Shown here piece by piece: positions 7,599 to 15,072 of a DNA stretch of 20,590 nt. The stretch lies in NCBI GenBank assembly GCA_902803035.1, contig CADCON010000219.1, positions 1 to 20,590 of the forward strand, in the 5' to 3' direction. The stretch's first letter is position 1; each line of letters begins with the position of its first letter. A model generated the notes under the pieces. The model made no database searches and was not told where the DNA came from. It saw nothing but the letters and a program-made list of their open reading frames with translations. Position numbers and translations under genes: made by a program. This DNA is from an uncultured Ruminococcus sp. Its GTDB lineage: Bacteria > Bacillota > Clostridia > Oscillospirales > Acutalibacteraceae.

Positions 7599-8362
7599 GT
7601 GACGATATTATTTTGAAAGCCGAAGATCTCGCCGTGGGTTATGAAAATCCACTGATCCGGCATATCTGCTTCAGTCTGCGCGCCGGAGAAATCATGACGC
7701 TGATCGGCCCCAATGGGGCGGGAAAATCCACCCTGCTCAGGACGGTCTGCGGCATTCTGAAAAAGCGTCACGGAGTCATTCTGATCGACGGACGGGAGGA
7801 CACGTCCTTTCCGCCTGCAGAAAAGGCGAGAAGGATGGCGGTGCTTCTGACGGACAGGCTTCACCCTGACATGATGACCTGCCGCGATGTGGTGGAATCC
7901 GGACGCTATCCCTACACGGGGCATTTGGGCATTCACTCCGCCGACGACCGCAGAGCCGTGGAAGAGGCGATCAGAACCGTGCGGATGAGCGATTACGCCG
8001 ACCGGAATTTCAACGAGATCAGCGACGGACAGCGGCAGCGGGTCATGCTGGCCCGCGCTATCTGCCAGGAGCCGGAAATACTGATTCTTGACGAGCCGAC
8101 TTCTTATCTGGATATCTCCCACAAAATCGCCTTTCTCGAAATCCTCAGAAGGCTGACCGCGGAAAAACATCCCGCCGTGCTGGTTTCGATGCATGAGCTT
8201 GATTTCGCCGAAAAAATATCCGATTACACGATCTGCGTCAAGGACGGCGAAGTGTTCAGAAGCGGCACACCGGACGAAATATTCCGGAGAGACGTCATTT
8301 GCGAGTTGTTCGGTATCCGTCCCGGATTGTACGACGAATACTTTCCCCGCACCGGGGATTGA
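7595..8362 (+). CDS. btuD: ABC transporter ATP-binding protein of the corrinoid importer
   Basis: This cytoplasmic ATPase powers the BtuFC-like importer. In the 255-residue product, Walker A is GPNGAGKST (residues 38-46), the signature is SDGQRQR (143-149, with D in place of the usual second G-flanking residue), and Walker B is ILILDEP (162-168). The D-loop is SYLD (170-173) and the switch His is H200. The region where most ABC proteins have a Q-loop glutamine reads MAVLLTDR, with TD instead; I recall this as typical of this FecE-like subgroup rather than a defect. Translation starts at TTG 7595, overlapping the permease stop (TTGA). A 63-nt gap, larger than most junctions here, separates it from cbiK. 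Confidence 0.9.
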   Translation: MSDDIILKAEDLAVGYENPLIRHICFSLRAGEIMTLIGPNGAGKSTLLRTVCGILKKRHGVILIDGREDTSFPPAEKARRMAVLLTDRLHPDMMTCRDVVESGRYPYTGHLGIHSADDRRAVEEAIRTVRMSDYADRNFNEISDGQRQRVMLARAICQEPEILILDEPTSYLDISHKIAFLEILRRLTAEKHPAVLVSMHELDFAEKISDYTICVKDGEVFRSGTPDEIFRRDVICELFGIRPGLYDEYFPRTGD

Positions 8363-8425
8363 CAGGGTAACTTAATTGCAGATTTTGCAAAGAATATTGA
8401 GAAAAAACGAAAGGAAAGATGTAAA

Positions 8426-9301
8426 ATGTTGAGAAAAGTATTCGCTGCCGTTCTTGCGGCGGCCATGCTCTGCGCTCTTCCGGTTTTCACCGGGTGCGAG
8501 GAGAAGAAGGAAGCCAGACCGGTCATACTCATGGTCAGCTTCGGTACAAGCTACAATGACAGCAGGGAAAAGACCATCGGCGCCATTGAAAAGGCGGTCG
8601 AGAAGGAATTCTCCGGGTATGAGGTCCGCAGAGCCTTTACCAGTCAGATCATCATCGACAAGCTGAAGGAAAGGGACGGGCTGGAGATTGACAACATTGA
8701 AGGCGCGCTTGACAGGCTGGTGGCCGACAATGTCAGGACGCTGGTGGTTCAGCCGACGCACGTCATGAGCGGCTATGAATACGACGATGTGGTGGCCGCG
8801 GTCGAGAAATACAGCGACAAGTTTGACAAGCTCGCCATCGGCAAGCCGCTGCTCACCTCGGATGAGGATTACGCTGAACTTGCGCAGGCGCTTATCAATG
8901 AAACCGCCGATTACAATCAGAAGGACACCGCCATTGTCTTCATGGGCCACGGCACGGAGCATGAATCCAACGCCACCTATGCCAGATTCCAGAGGGCATT
9001 GGCCGACAGCAAAGCCGACAATTACTTCGTAGGCACGGTGGAGGCAACTCCCACGCTGGATGACGTTATTCAGTCGCTTCAGAACGGCAAGTACAAGAAA
9101 GTGGTTCTCGAACCGCTCATGGTCGTGGCCGGAGATCATGCCAATAACGATATGGCGGGCGACGAGGACGATTCATGGAAATCGCAGCTCTCCAAGGAAG
9201 GATTCAAGGTAGAATGCGTCCTCAAAGGAATGGGCGAGATTGAGGGCGTCCGGAAGATGTACGTCCGTCATGTCGAAGACGCCATCAATTCGCTGAAATA
9301 A
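8426..9301 (+). CDS. cbiK: Anaerobic sirohydrochlorin cobaltochelatase, lipoprotein form
   Basis: CbiK inserts cobalt into sirohydrochlorin, the first committed step of the anaerobic corrin pathway. The 291-residue product matches the family along its length: MVSFGTSYNDSREKTIGAIE, RAFTSQIIIDKL, VFMGHGTEHESNATYARFQR, GTVEATPTLDDVI and EPLMVVAGDHANNDMAGD. The catalytic and metal-binding His/Glu set is present (H175, E206, H238). Unusually for a biosynthetic enzyme, the first 24 residues form a signal sequence ending in VFTGC, a near-canonical lipobox (F instead of L at -3) with Cys24, so the mature enzyme should sit outside the membrane. Exported CbiK is known in Desulfovibrio, where it was linked to heme or iron handling. 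GGAAAG precedes the ATG. It lies between the transporter and the second beta-domain gene. Confidence 0.92.
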   Translation: MLRKVFAAVLAAAMLCALPVFTGCEEKKEARPVILMVSFGTSYNDSREKTIGAIEKAVEKEFSGYEVRRAFTSQIIIDKLKERDGLEIDNIEGALDRLVADNVRTLVVQPTHVMSGYEYDDVVAAVEKYSDKFDKLAIGKPLLTSDEDYAELAQALINETADYNQKDTAIVFMGHGTEHESNATYARFQRALADSKADNYFVGTVEATPTLDDVIQSLQNGKYKKVVLEPLMVVAGDHANNDMAGDEDDSWKSQLSKEGFKVECVLKGMGEIEGVRKMYVRHVEDAINSLK

Positions 9302-9330
9302 AAAACTCCCCCTGCAGTTAAGTTAATTGA

Positions 9331-9384
9331 AACGGCATCTGCCGCCGATACGCTATGCATTACGCGGCAGATGCCGTTTATTCT
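9331..9384 (+). terminator. Perfect hairpin between cbiK and the next gene: terminator, attenuator or processing site
   Basis: AACGGCATCTGCCG (9331-9344) pairs perfectly over 14 bp with CGGCAGATGCCGTT (9365-9378) across a 20-nt loop, followed by TTATTCTTT. It begins 30 nt after the cbiK stop, in the only sizeable gap (115 nt) within the operon. The loop is long for an intrinsic terminator and the T tract is interrupted, so partial termination or mRNA 3'-end protection is as likely as full termination. I see no strong promoter after it. Confidence 0.6.
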
Positions 9385-9416
9385 TTACGCGGATATACGG
9401 GAAAGGATCGGTTGCA

Positions 9417-9998
9417 ATGAAATTCGCAAGGAAACTCTTCATTATGGTTCTGGTGGTCACAATGGCTTTCGGCTGCGCGGGCATGACCGCCCTGGCGTCG
9501 TCGGAAGGCGTCATGACGCCGGTTTACGCTGAGTCGCTGAATGCCGGAAGGTACAAGATTCAGGTCACTTCCAGCTCTTCCATGTTCAGAATCGTGGAAT
9601 GTGAGCTGGTTGTATCGGGAAGCGATATGACGGCGGAAATGACACTCAGCGGCAAAGGATATGAGAAGCTTTATATGGGCACTTCTCAGCAGGCGGAAGC
9701 CGCCGCCCCCGCCGATTTTATCCTTTTCAGGGAAAATGCCGACGGAAAATACACCTATACCGTTCCGGTGGAGGCCCTTGATAAGGAGATTGACTGCGCG
9801 GCGTTCAGCATCAGGAAGCAGCGTTGGTATGACCGGACGCTGGTTTTTGAATCAGGCTCCCTCCCGCCAGAGGTGTTTGCGGCTGACAGTGGCGATACCG
9901 CTTCAGTCAGCGTCATTCTGCTGATTGTCCTGGCGGGCGTCGGCGCGGCGGCTGTGGTCGTTGCGGCGGCGGTTGTCCTCGTGAAAAAGAGAAAATGA
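9417..9998 (+). CDS. Signal-peptide-bearing beta-domain protein with C-terminal membrane anchor
   Basis: Function unknown. The 193-residue product has an N-terminal signal peptide (MKFARKLFIMVLVV, probable cleavage after about MTALA at residue 27). A beta-rich domain follows at about residues 38-146, then a transmembrane helix (about 162-189) ending KKRK, so most of it should face outward while anchored in the membrane. The domain aligns by eye with the 4964 product: LNAGRYKIQV versus LENGSYTIDV, YTVPVEALDKEI versus LIDVEALDADI, and YDRTLVFES versus IDYTLRFDS. It adds its own features, such as SSSSMFRIVEC and GYEKLYMGT. The ATG at 9417 has a GGAAAGGA site. The frame opens further upstream at 9327, but only inside the hairpin. 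It overlaps cbiC by ATGA. Riboswitch control suggests a surface role in corrinoid or other tetrapyrrole capture, which is inference. Confidence 0.75.
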   Translation: MKFARKLFIMVLVVTMAFGCAGMTALASSEGVMTPVYAESLNAGRYKIQVTSSSSMFRIVECELVVSGSDMTAEMTLSGKGYEKLYMGTSQQAEAAAPADFILFRENADGKYTYTVPVEALDKEIDCAAFSIRKQRWYDRTLVFESGSLPPEVFAADSGDTASVSVILLIVLAGVGAAAVVVAAAVVLVKKRK

Positions 9999-10651
9999 AC
10001 ATTCTGGACAGCCTGGAGAATGTGCGTCCCGCGGATATTGAGCGCAGGAGCATGGAGATCATTGAAAGCGAAATGGGCGACGCGCCGCAGTTTACGCCGG
10101 AACAGAAGCTGATTGTCAAAAGGGTCATTCACACCACTGCGGATTTCGAGTACCTTCACACCCTGCGATTTTCGTCCGGCGCGGTGGAAAGCGGATTGAA
10201 TGCCCTGAAGGAAGGGGCGGTTATCGTCACCGACACCCGGATGGCATTGGCCGGCATCAGCAAGCCGGCGGTCAATGCCCTCGGCTGTCAGGCGTTCTGC
10301 TATATGGCTGACCCGGCTATTACCGAAGCGGCCCGCCGCAGCGGAACCACAAGGGCGGTCGCTTCCATGGATCACGCGGCGGAGGTTCTGGCGGGACAAA
10401 AAATCATTTTTGCCGTGGGCAACGCTCCCACCGCGCTTGTCAGGCTTTACGAACTGATACGGGAAGGCAGGGTTTCTCCCGCGCTGGTCATTGGCGTCCC
10501 GGTGGGATTTGTCAATGTCGTTCAGTCGAAGGAGCTGATCCTTCGCAGCGGTGTTCCGTTTATCGTGGCAGAGGGAAGGAAGGGCGGAAGCAATGTCGCC
10601 GCGGCGATATGCAATGCCCTTCTGTACCAGCTTTACGACAGATCCTGCTGA
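9995..10651 (+). CDS. cbiC: Cobalt-precorrin-8 methylmutase
   Basis: CbiC moves a methyl group from C-11 to C-12, converting cobalt-precorrin-8 to cobyrinate in the cytoplasm. The 218-residue product is full length for the family. It shows RRSMEIIESEMG, the catalytic His in VIHTTADFEY (H46), VTDTRMALAGISK, FAVGNAPTALVRLYELI and the strongly conserved GVPVGFVNVVQSKELI. Its ATG overlaps the preceding stop (ATGA), and cbiD follows after 15 nt. No clear ribosome site precedes this start, consistent with coupling to the gene before it. It is acid-base chemistry with no cofactor. Confidence 0.96.
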   Translation: MNILDSLENVRPADIERRSMEIIESEMGDAPQFTPEQKLIVKRVIHTTADFEYLHTLRFSSGAVESGLNALKEGAVIVTDTRMALAGISKPAVNALGCQAFCYMADPAITEAARRSGTTRAVASMDHAAEVLAGQKIIFAVGNAPTALVRLYELIREGRVSPALVIGVPVGFVNVVQSKELILRSGVPFIVAEGRKGGSNVAAAICNALLYQLYDRSC

Positions 10652-10666
10652 AGAGAGGGAATTGGG

Positions 10667-11806
10667 TTGGGCGATTATTATATTTACCGTGGAAATTCCC
10701 GCCTGAGGTGCGGATTCACCACCGGCTCCTGCGCGGCCGCCGCCGCGAAAGCCGCCGCATGGATGCTGGTCACGCAGCGGGAAACCGGAAGCGTCAGCCT
10801 GATGACGCCCGCCGGCATTCTCTTTGACGCGAAAGTGGAAAACGCCGTGTTTGACCAGAAGGCGGCAAGCTGTGCCGTCCGAAAGGACGGGGGAGATGAT
10901 CCGGACGTGACAGACGGCATTCTGATATTTGCCAGGGTCGAATCCGTTCCCTCCGGCATAACCGTTGAGGGCGGGGAGGGAATAGGCAGGGTCACCGTGG
11001 AAGGACTGGATCAGCCGGTGGGCGCGGCTGCCATCAACAGCGTCCCAAGAAAAATGATTGCCGGAGCGGTGGATGAAATATTCATGTCGCACCGCTTCCA
11101 TGGTGGGGCGCGGGTAATCATTTACGCGCCGGAAGGAGCCTCGCTGGCCTCGCGGACTTACAATCCCAGAATGGGAATCGAGGGCGGCATTTCCATTATT
11201 GGCACCACAGGCATTGTGGAGCCCATGAGCAGCAAGGCTCTCGTTGACACCATGCGCCTTGAAACAAGAATCAGAAGCGCGGAAGGCAGAAAGAGTCTTC
11301 TTCTGACCATCGGAAATTATGGAAGGAGCTTTCTCGCGGAGAGCATTCCCGCCCTGTCGGGGAAAAGCGTGACCTGCAGCAATTTTATAGGGGAAGCAAT
11401 CGACGCCGCGCTGGAATTCGGCTTTGAAAGCATTCTCATTGTAGGACACATCGGAAAGCTCGTCAAGCTGGGCGCGGGCATCATGAATACGCATTCCTCT
11501 TCCGCAGACGGAAGAATGGACGTACTGGTCACCTGCGGCGTCCTTGCGGGTGCGGATACCGCTTTGCTGCGCCGTATCCCGGAATGCGTGACCGTTGACG
11601 CGGCGCTTGCGATTCTGGATGAGGCGGGAATGCTGCAGCCGGCAATGGAAAAGCTCATGGAAAAAACGCAGTATTACCTTGACGCGAGGGTCGGGGATAA
11701 CGCAAAAATCGGCGCGGTCATGTTCTCCTATCAACACGGGATTGTCGGAATGACAGGAAACGCTGAAGAGCTGATCGGCAGGATATCGGAGGAATACAAT
11801 GGTTAA
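10667..11806 (+). CDS. cbiD: Cobalt-precorrin-5B C1-methyltransferase
   Basis: CbiD methylates C-1 of the contracted ring using S-adenosylmethionine, a step characteristic of the anaerobic route. The 379-residue product carries the family opening LRCGFTTGSCAAAAAKAA (about residues 13-30), then AAINSVPRKMI, GGISIIGTTGIVEPMSSKAL, and GHIGKLVKLGAGIMNTHSS near residue 265. Translation starts at TTG 10667, with GAGAGGGA about seven nt upstream; no better ATG exists before the conserved opening. It follows cbiC by 15 nt and overlaps cbiF by eight. Confidence 0.96.
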   Translation: MGDYYIYRGNSRLRCGFTTGSCAAAAAKAAAWMLVTQRETGSVSLMTPAGILFDAKVENAVFDQKAASCAVRKDGGDDPDVTDGILIFARVESVPSGITVEGGEGIGRVTVEGLDQPVGAAAINSVPRKMIAGAVDEIFMSHRFHGGARVIIYAPEGASLASRTYNPRMGIEGGISIIGTTGIVEPMSSKALVDTMRLETRIRSAEGRKSLLLTIGNYGRSFLAESIPALSGKSVTCSNFIGEAIDAALEFGFESILIVGHIGKLVKLGAGIMNTHSSSADGRMDVLVTCGVLAGADTALLRRIPECVTVDAALAILDEAGMLQPAMEKLMEKTQYYLDARVGDNAKIGAVMFSYQHGIVGMTGNAEELIGRISEEYNG

Positions 11807-12554
11807 TTTTGTAGGCGCGGGATGCGGCGCGGAGGATCTGATTACGGTGCGGGGCGCAAGACTTCTGGGTGAAGCGGATGTGATCATCTACGCGGGATCC
11901 CTTGTAAATCCCGTGCTTCTGCGTTACGCCCGCGAGGATTGCGTAATTCACAACAGCGCGTTCATGACGCTTGATGAAGTGCTGAGCGTCATGGAACAGG
12001 CCGAAAGGAGCGGCAGAATGACAGTGCGGCTCCACACCGGCGACCCCTGTCTTTTCGGGGCGATACGCGAGCAGATGGACCGGCTGGACGATCTGCGTAT
12101 TCCCTATGAAATCTGTCCGGGCGTCAGCTCCTTCTGCGGGGCGGCGGCGGCTCTCAGAGCGGAATACACGCTGCCGGGCGTTTCCCAGACCGTGATCATC
12201 ACGCGCATGGCGGGACGCACACCTGTTCCGGAGAGAGAAAGCATTCGTAGTCTGGCGGCGCACGGGGCGACAATGGTCGTTTTTCTCAGCGCGGGAATGC
12301 TGCGGGAGCTTTCCGCCGAGCTGATCGAAGGCGGTTATTCTCCGGATTGCCCCGCGGCGATCGTTTACAAGGCAAGCTGGGAGGATGAAATCATTTGCCG
12401 ATGCAGTATCAGTCAGCTTGCCGGGGAAGCGGAGAAGTACGGCATTCACAAAACCGCGCTTATCTGCGTGGGAAGGTTTCTGGGCGATGATTATTCGCTG
12501 TCCAGACTCTACGACAGGACGTTTGAAACGGAATTCAGAAAGGCGAAGGAATGA
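11799..12554 (+). CDS. cbiF: Cobalt-precorrin-4 C11-methyltransferase
   Basis: CbiF is a SAM-dependent tetrapyrrole methylase acting at C-11. The 251-residue product shows the family layout: an N-terminal VNFVGAGCGAEDLITVRGA (the usual GxGPGDPxLIT motif, here with GCGAED), DVIIYAGSLVNP, the SAM-site RLHTGDPCLFGAIREQ (about residues 77-92), CPGVSSFCGAAAAL and TVIITRMAGRTPVPE. The ATG at 11799 has a near-perfect GGAGGAA seven nt upstream and overlaps the end of cbiD. It shares four nt with cbiG. YAGSLV and TRMAGRTP distinguish it from the other methylases in this cluster. Confidence 0.95.
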   Translation: MVNFVGAGCGAEDLITVRGARLLGEADVIIYAGSLVNPVLLRYAREDCVIHNSAFMTLDEVLSVMEQAERSGRMTVRLHTGDPCLFGAIREQMDRLDDLRIPYEICPGVSSFCGAAAALRAEYTLPGVSQTVIITRMAGRTPVPERESIRSLAAHGATMVVFLSAGMLRELSAELIEGGYSPDCPAAIVYKASWEDEIICRCSISQLAGEAEKYGIHKTALICVGRFLGDDYSLSRLYDRTFETEFRKAKE

Positions 12555-13582
12555 AAATCGCGCTGATTGCCATTACCAGGAACGGAAACGCGCTGGCGGC
12601 GGGCATTTCGGAGGGATTACCGGAGCACAGCGTCACGGTCTATTCGCTGGCAAAATACGCGGATGGCCATCAGATTCCTTTTGAATCGCTGCGCTCGCTC
12701 AGCTGTTCGGTTTTCGGGGAATATGACGCGCTGGTATATCTCTGCGCCTGCGGAATCGCCGTCAGGATGATCGCGCCGTCTATCCGCTCCAAGTTTACCG
12801 ATCCGGCGGTGATCGCTGTCGATGAACAGGGTCATTTCGCGGTGTCGCTTCTCTCCGGTCACCTCGGCGGAGCGAATGCCCTGGCCGGTAAGATTGCCGG
12901 CGTCATCGGAGCGGTTCCCGTGATTACCACTGCCACCGACGCCGGAAGGAGATTTTCACCCGACTGCTTTGCCGCGGCCAATCGTCTGCATATGGTGAAT
13001 CCGCCGGCCGCCAAGGAGGTTGCCGCCTCCATTGTCGACGGACAGTCCGTCGGCCTGCGCTGCGGCTACGCCTATATCAACCTGCCGCCTCAAATAACCC
13101 CGGACGGGCAGCGTGACACAGGCATATGCATTTCAGCGGACGCGGCGGTTTCACCGTTCAGAACCACGCTTCACCTTATTCCCAGAAACGTCATTATCGG
13201 CGTGGGATGCAGAAAAAATGTCGATTCCGAGCAGTTCGAGCGTTTCATTATGGAAAAACTGAATGAGAACGGCATACCGTTCTTCCGGGTGACCGCTCTG
13301 CACACCATCGACATCAAGCGCAATGAACCGGCGATTGTTGCCTTCTGCCGCAAATATCAGCTTCCGCTCCGCACCTTCACGGCGGAGCGGCTCAGGACGG
13401 CGGAGGGCAGCTTTGAAGGCTCCGCCTTTGTTCTGCGAAACACCGGCGTAGACAATGTGTGCGAACGAAGCGCGGCCATGGGCGGAAGGATTATCGTTCC
13501 CAAGATTTCCGGCAGCGGAATGACATTTGCCGCCGCGGAACAGGATATTATCATTGATTTCGGGAGAGATGCGGATGAATAA
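12551..13582 (+). CDS. cbiG: Cobalt-precorrin-5A hydrolase
   Basis: CbiG opens the delta-lactone of cobalt-precorrin-5A and releases acetaldehyde, the step that distinguishes the oxygen-independent ring contraction. The 343-residue product has the expected parts. The N-terminal domain carries YDALVYLCACGIAVRMIAPS, followed by DPAVIAVDEQGHFAVSLLSG and HLGGANALA. A variable middle follows. The C-terminal CbiG domain starts at about IPRNVIIGVGCRKNVDSEQF and includes FRVTALHTIDIKRNEPAIVA and EGSFEGSAFVLRNTGVDNVC. ATG overlaps the cbiF stop, and the gene overlaps cbiH by eight nt. It is complete with no frameshift. Confidence 0.95.
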   Translation: MKIALIAITRNGNALAAGISEGLPEHSVTVYSLAKYADGHQIPFESLRSLSCSVFGEYDALVYLCACGIAVRMIAPSIRSKFTDPAVIAVDEQGHFAVSLLSGHLGGANALAGKIAGVIGAVPVITTATDAGRRFSPDCFAAANRLHMVNPPAAKEVAASIVDGQSVGLRCGYAYINLPPQITPDGQRDTGICISADAAVSPFRTTLHLIPRNVIIGVGCRKNVDSEQFERFIMEKLNENGIPFFRVTALHTIDIKRNEPAIVAFCRKYQLPLRTFTAERLRTAEGSFEGSAFVLRNTGVDNVCERSAAMGGRIIVPKISGSGMTFAAAEQDIIIDFGRDADE

Positions 13583-14312
13583 GCTTTATGTGGTGGGGAT
13601 CGGTCCCGGAGACCGTGACGGAATGACCATTCAGGCGGAAGCCGCGATCGGCGCGTCGGAGCTGGTGGCGGGGTACTCGGTTTATGTCGGACTCATTCAG
13701 CGATTCTTTCCTGAGAAACCCGTCTATGCCACTGGAATGCGTCAGGAACGTGACCGCGTGGAATACGCGCTGGCAAGAGCCTCCGAAGGAATCACCGTCA
13801 GCCTTGTCTGCAGCGGGGACAGCCAGCTGTACGGCATGGCGGGGCTTGCGCTGGAGCTGTCCCCGGCGTATCCCGCCGTGGATATCGAGATCATTCCCGG
13901 CGTTTCGGCGGCATTCAGCGGCGGGGCGGTGCTCGGATCGCCGCTGACCCATGATTTTGCCGTCATCAGCCTGTCCGATCTTCTCACTCCGATGGAAACC
14001 ATCTTAAAAAGGCTTGAATGCGCTGCTATGGCGGATTTTTCAATCGTGCTATACAATCCCTCCTCCAGAAATCGGAGCGGCTATCTGAGAAAAGCCTGCG
14101 AAATCATTCTCCGCCACCAATCGCCCACGACCGTCTGCGGCTATGTCAGAAATATCGGGAGAGAAGACACGGAAAGCGTTCTTCTGACGCTTGAAGAATT
14201 AAAGAATGCGAAAGTCGATATGTTTACGACGGTTTTCATCGGAAACAGCGAAACAAAAATCATCAATGGCAGAATGGTCACGCCCAGAGGTTACCGGCAT
14301 GACAGGGACTGA
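13575..14312 (+). CDS. cbiH: Cobalt-precorrin-3 C17-methyltransferase
   Basis: CbiH methylates C-17 and drives ring contraction using SAM. The 245-residue product has the methylase opening KLYVVGIGPGDRDGMTIQAE, the substrate-loop segment GYSVYVGLI, the SAM motif VCSGDSQLYGMAGLALEL, EIIPGVSAAFSGGAVLGSP and the family-specific FSIVLYNPSSRNR. ATG 13575 was chosen because CGGGAGAG lies six nt upstream and it starts on the first strand. An ATG six nt earlier and a longer frame from 13527 lie inside cbiG and would disrupt the N-terminal fold. It overlaps cbiJ by 14 nt. Confidence 0.95.
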   Translation: MNKLYVVGIGPGDRDGMTIQAEAAIGASELVAGYSVYVGLIQRFFPEKPVYATGMRQERDRVEYALARASEGITVSLVCSGDSQLYGMAGLALELSPAYPAVDIEIIPGVSAAFSGGAVLGSPLTHDFAVISLSDLLTPMETILKRLECAAMADFSIVLYNPSSRNRSGYLRKACEIILRHQSPTTVCGYVRNIGREDTESVLLTLEELKNAKVDMFTTVFIGNSETKIINGRMVTPRGYRHDRD

Positions 14313-15072
14313 GCCAAAGATTCTGATTTTCGGCGGAACCACCGAGGGCCGGCTGCTTGCGGAATTCTGCCATCGCCATGCCGTTCCCGTCACGGTCAGC
14401 ACCGCGACGGAATACGGCGGCTCGCTGGTCGAACGCTCGGAATGGGTGGAGGTCGTCACCGGGCGAAAGGATCAGACGGACATCATCCGGTTCATTGAAG
14501 CTCACGCCGTCCGCGCGGTGTTTGACGCGACCCATCCCTTTGCGGTTGAGGCCAGCAGGAATATCGCCGAAGCCTGCAGGCATTGCGGTGTGAGATATTT
14601 CCGTGTTCTGCGGGAGGAAAACGACTGCGGAGGCTGCGGCAGAGAATTTGACGGTATTCCCTCGGTGACTGACTATCTGAATCTTCACAGGGAGGGAAGG
14701 ATTCTGATCACCACAGGCAGCAAGGAGCTGCATTTGTACCGGAATGTTGTCCGCTTCAGCGAAAGATGTGCCGTGCGGGTGCTGCCGTCTGAGGAGATCA
14801 TCGCAAAATGCACATCGCTTGGTTTCCGGGAGGAAATGATCATCGCGCAGAAGGGCCCCTTTTCATTATCAGAGAATATCCGTCAGCTCCGGCATTACAA
14901 GGCGGCGTTTCTGGTCACCAAGCAGAGCGGAAACGCCGGCGGATTTGACGAAAAGCGGAAGGCCGCCGAAATCTGCGGCGCGGAGCTGCTGATGATCCGA
15001 CGTCCCGGCGAAAGCGGCATTTCGCTGGAACAGGCGAAACAGGAATTATTGAAGGAGGCGGGGCATGAATAA
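14299..15072 (+). CDS. cbiJ: Cobalt-precorrin-6A reductase
   Basis: CbiJ reduces the macrocycle with NAD(P)H at the precorrin-6A stage. The 257-residue product has the nucleotide-binding opening ILIFGGTTEGRLLAEFC, then VSTATEYGG, VFDATHPFAVEASRNIAEAC, ILITTGSKELHLY, EEMIIAQKGPFSLSENI and FLVTKQSGNAGGFDEKRKAA. All are diagnostic for the CbiJ/CobK family. The ATG at 14299 starts just before the first strand. The frame stays open further upstream to 14206, but that stretch lies inside cbiH and adds a non-conserved, basic leader. It ends in an eight-nt overlap with cbiET. Confidence 0.94.
   Translation: MTGTEPKILIFGGTTEGRLLAEFCHRHAVPVTVSTATEYGGSLVERSEWVEVVTGRKDQTDIIRFIEAHAVRAVFDATHPFAVEASRNIAEACRHCGVRYFRVLREENDCGGCGREFDGIPSVTDYLNLHREGRILITTGSKELHLYRNVVRFSERCAVRVLPSEEIIAKCTSLGFREEMIIAQKGPFSLSENIRQLRHYKAAFLVTKQSGNAGGFDEKRKAAEICGAELLMIRRPGESGISLEQAKQELLKEAGHE

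Noticed and set aside
9327..9416. Upstream TTG at 9327 extending the second beta-domain protein by 30 residues.
   Set aside because: The extension is encoded by the hairpin and would bury the signal peptide; ATG 9417 has a ribosome site and starts a normal signal sequence.
9755..11887. A 710-codon minus-strand open frame.
   Set aside because: It is antisense to cbiC, cbiD and the preceding gene, is rich in Arg, Gly and His, and has no recognisable domain. Lack of stops reflects the GC-rich wobble of the real genes.
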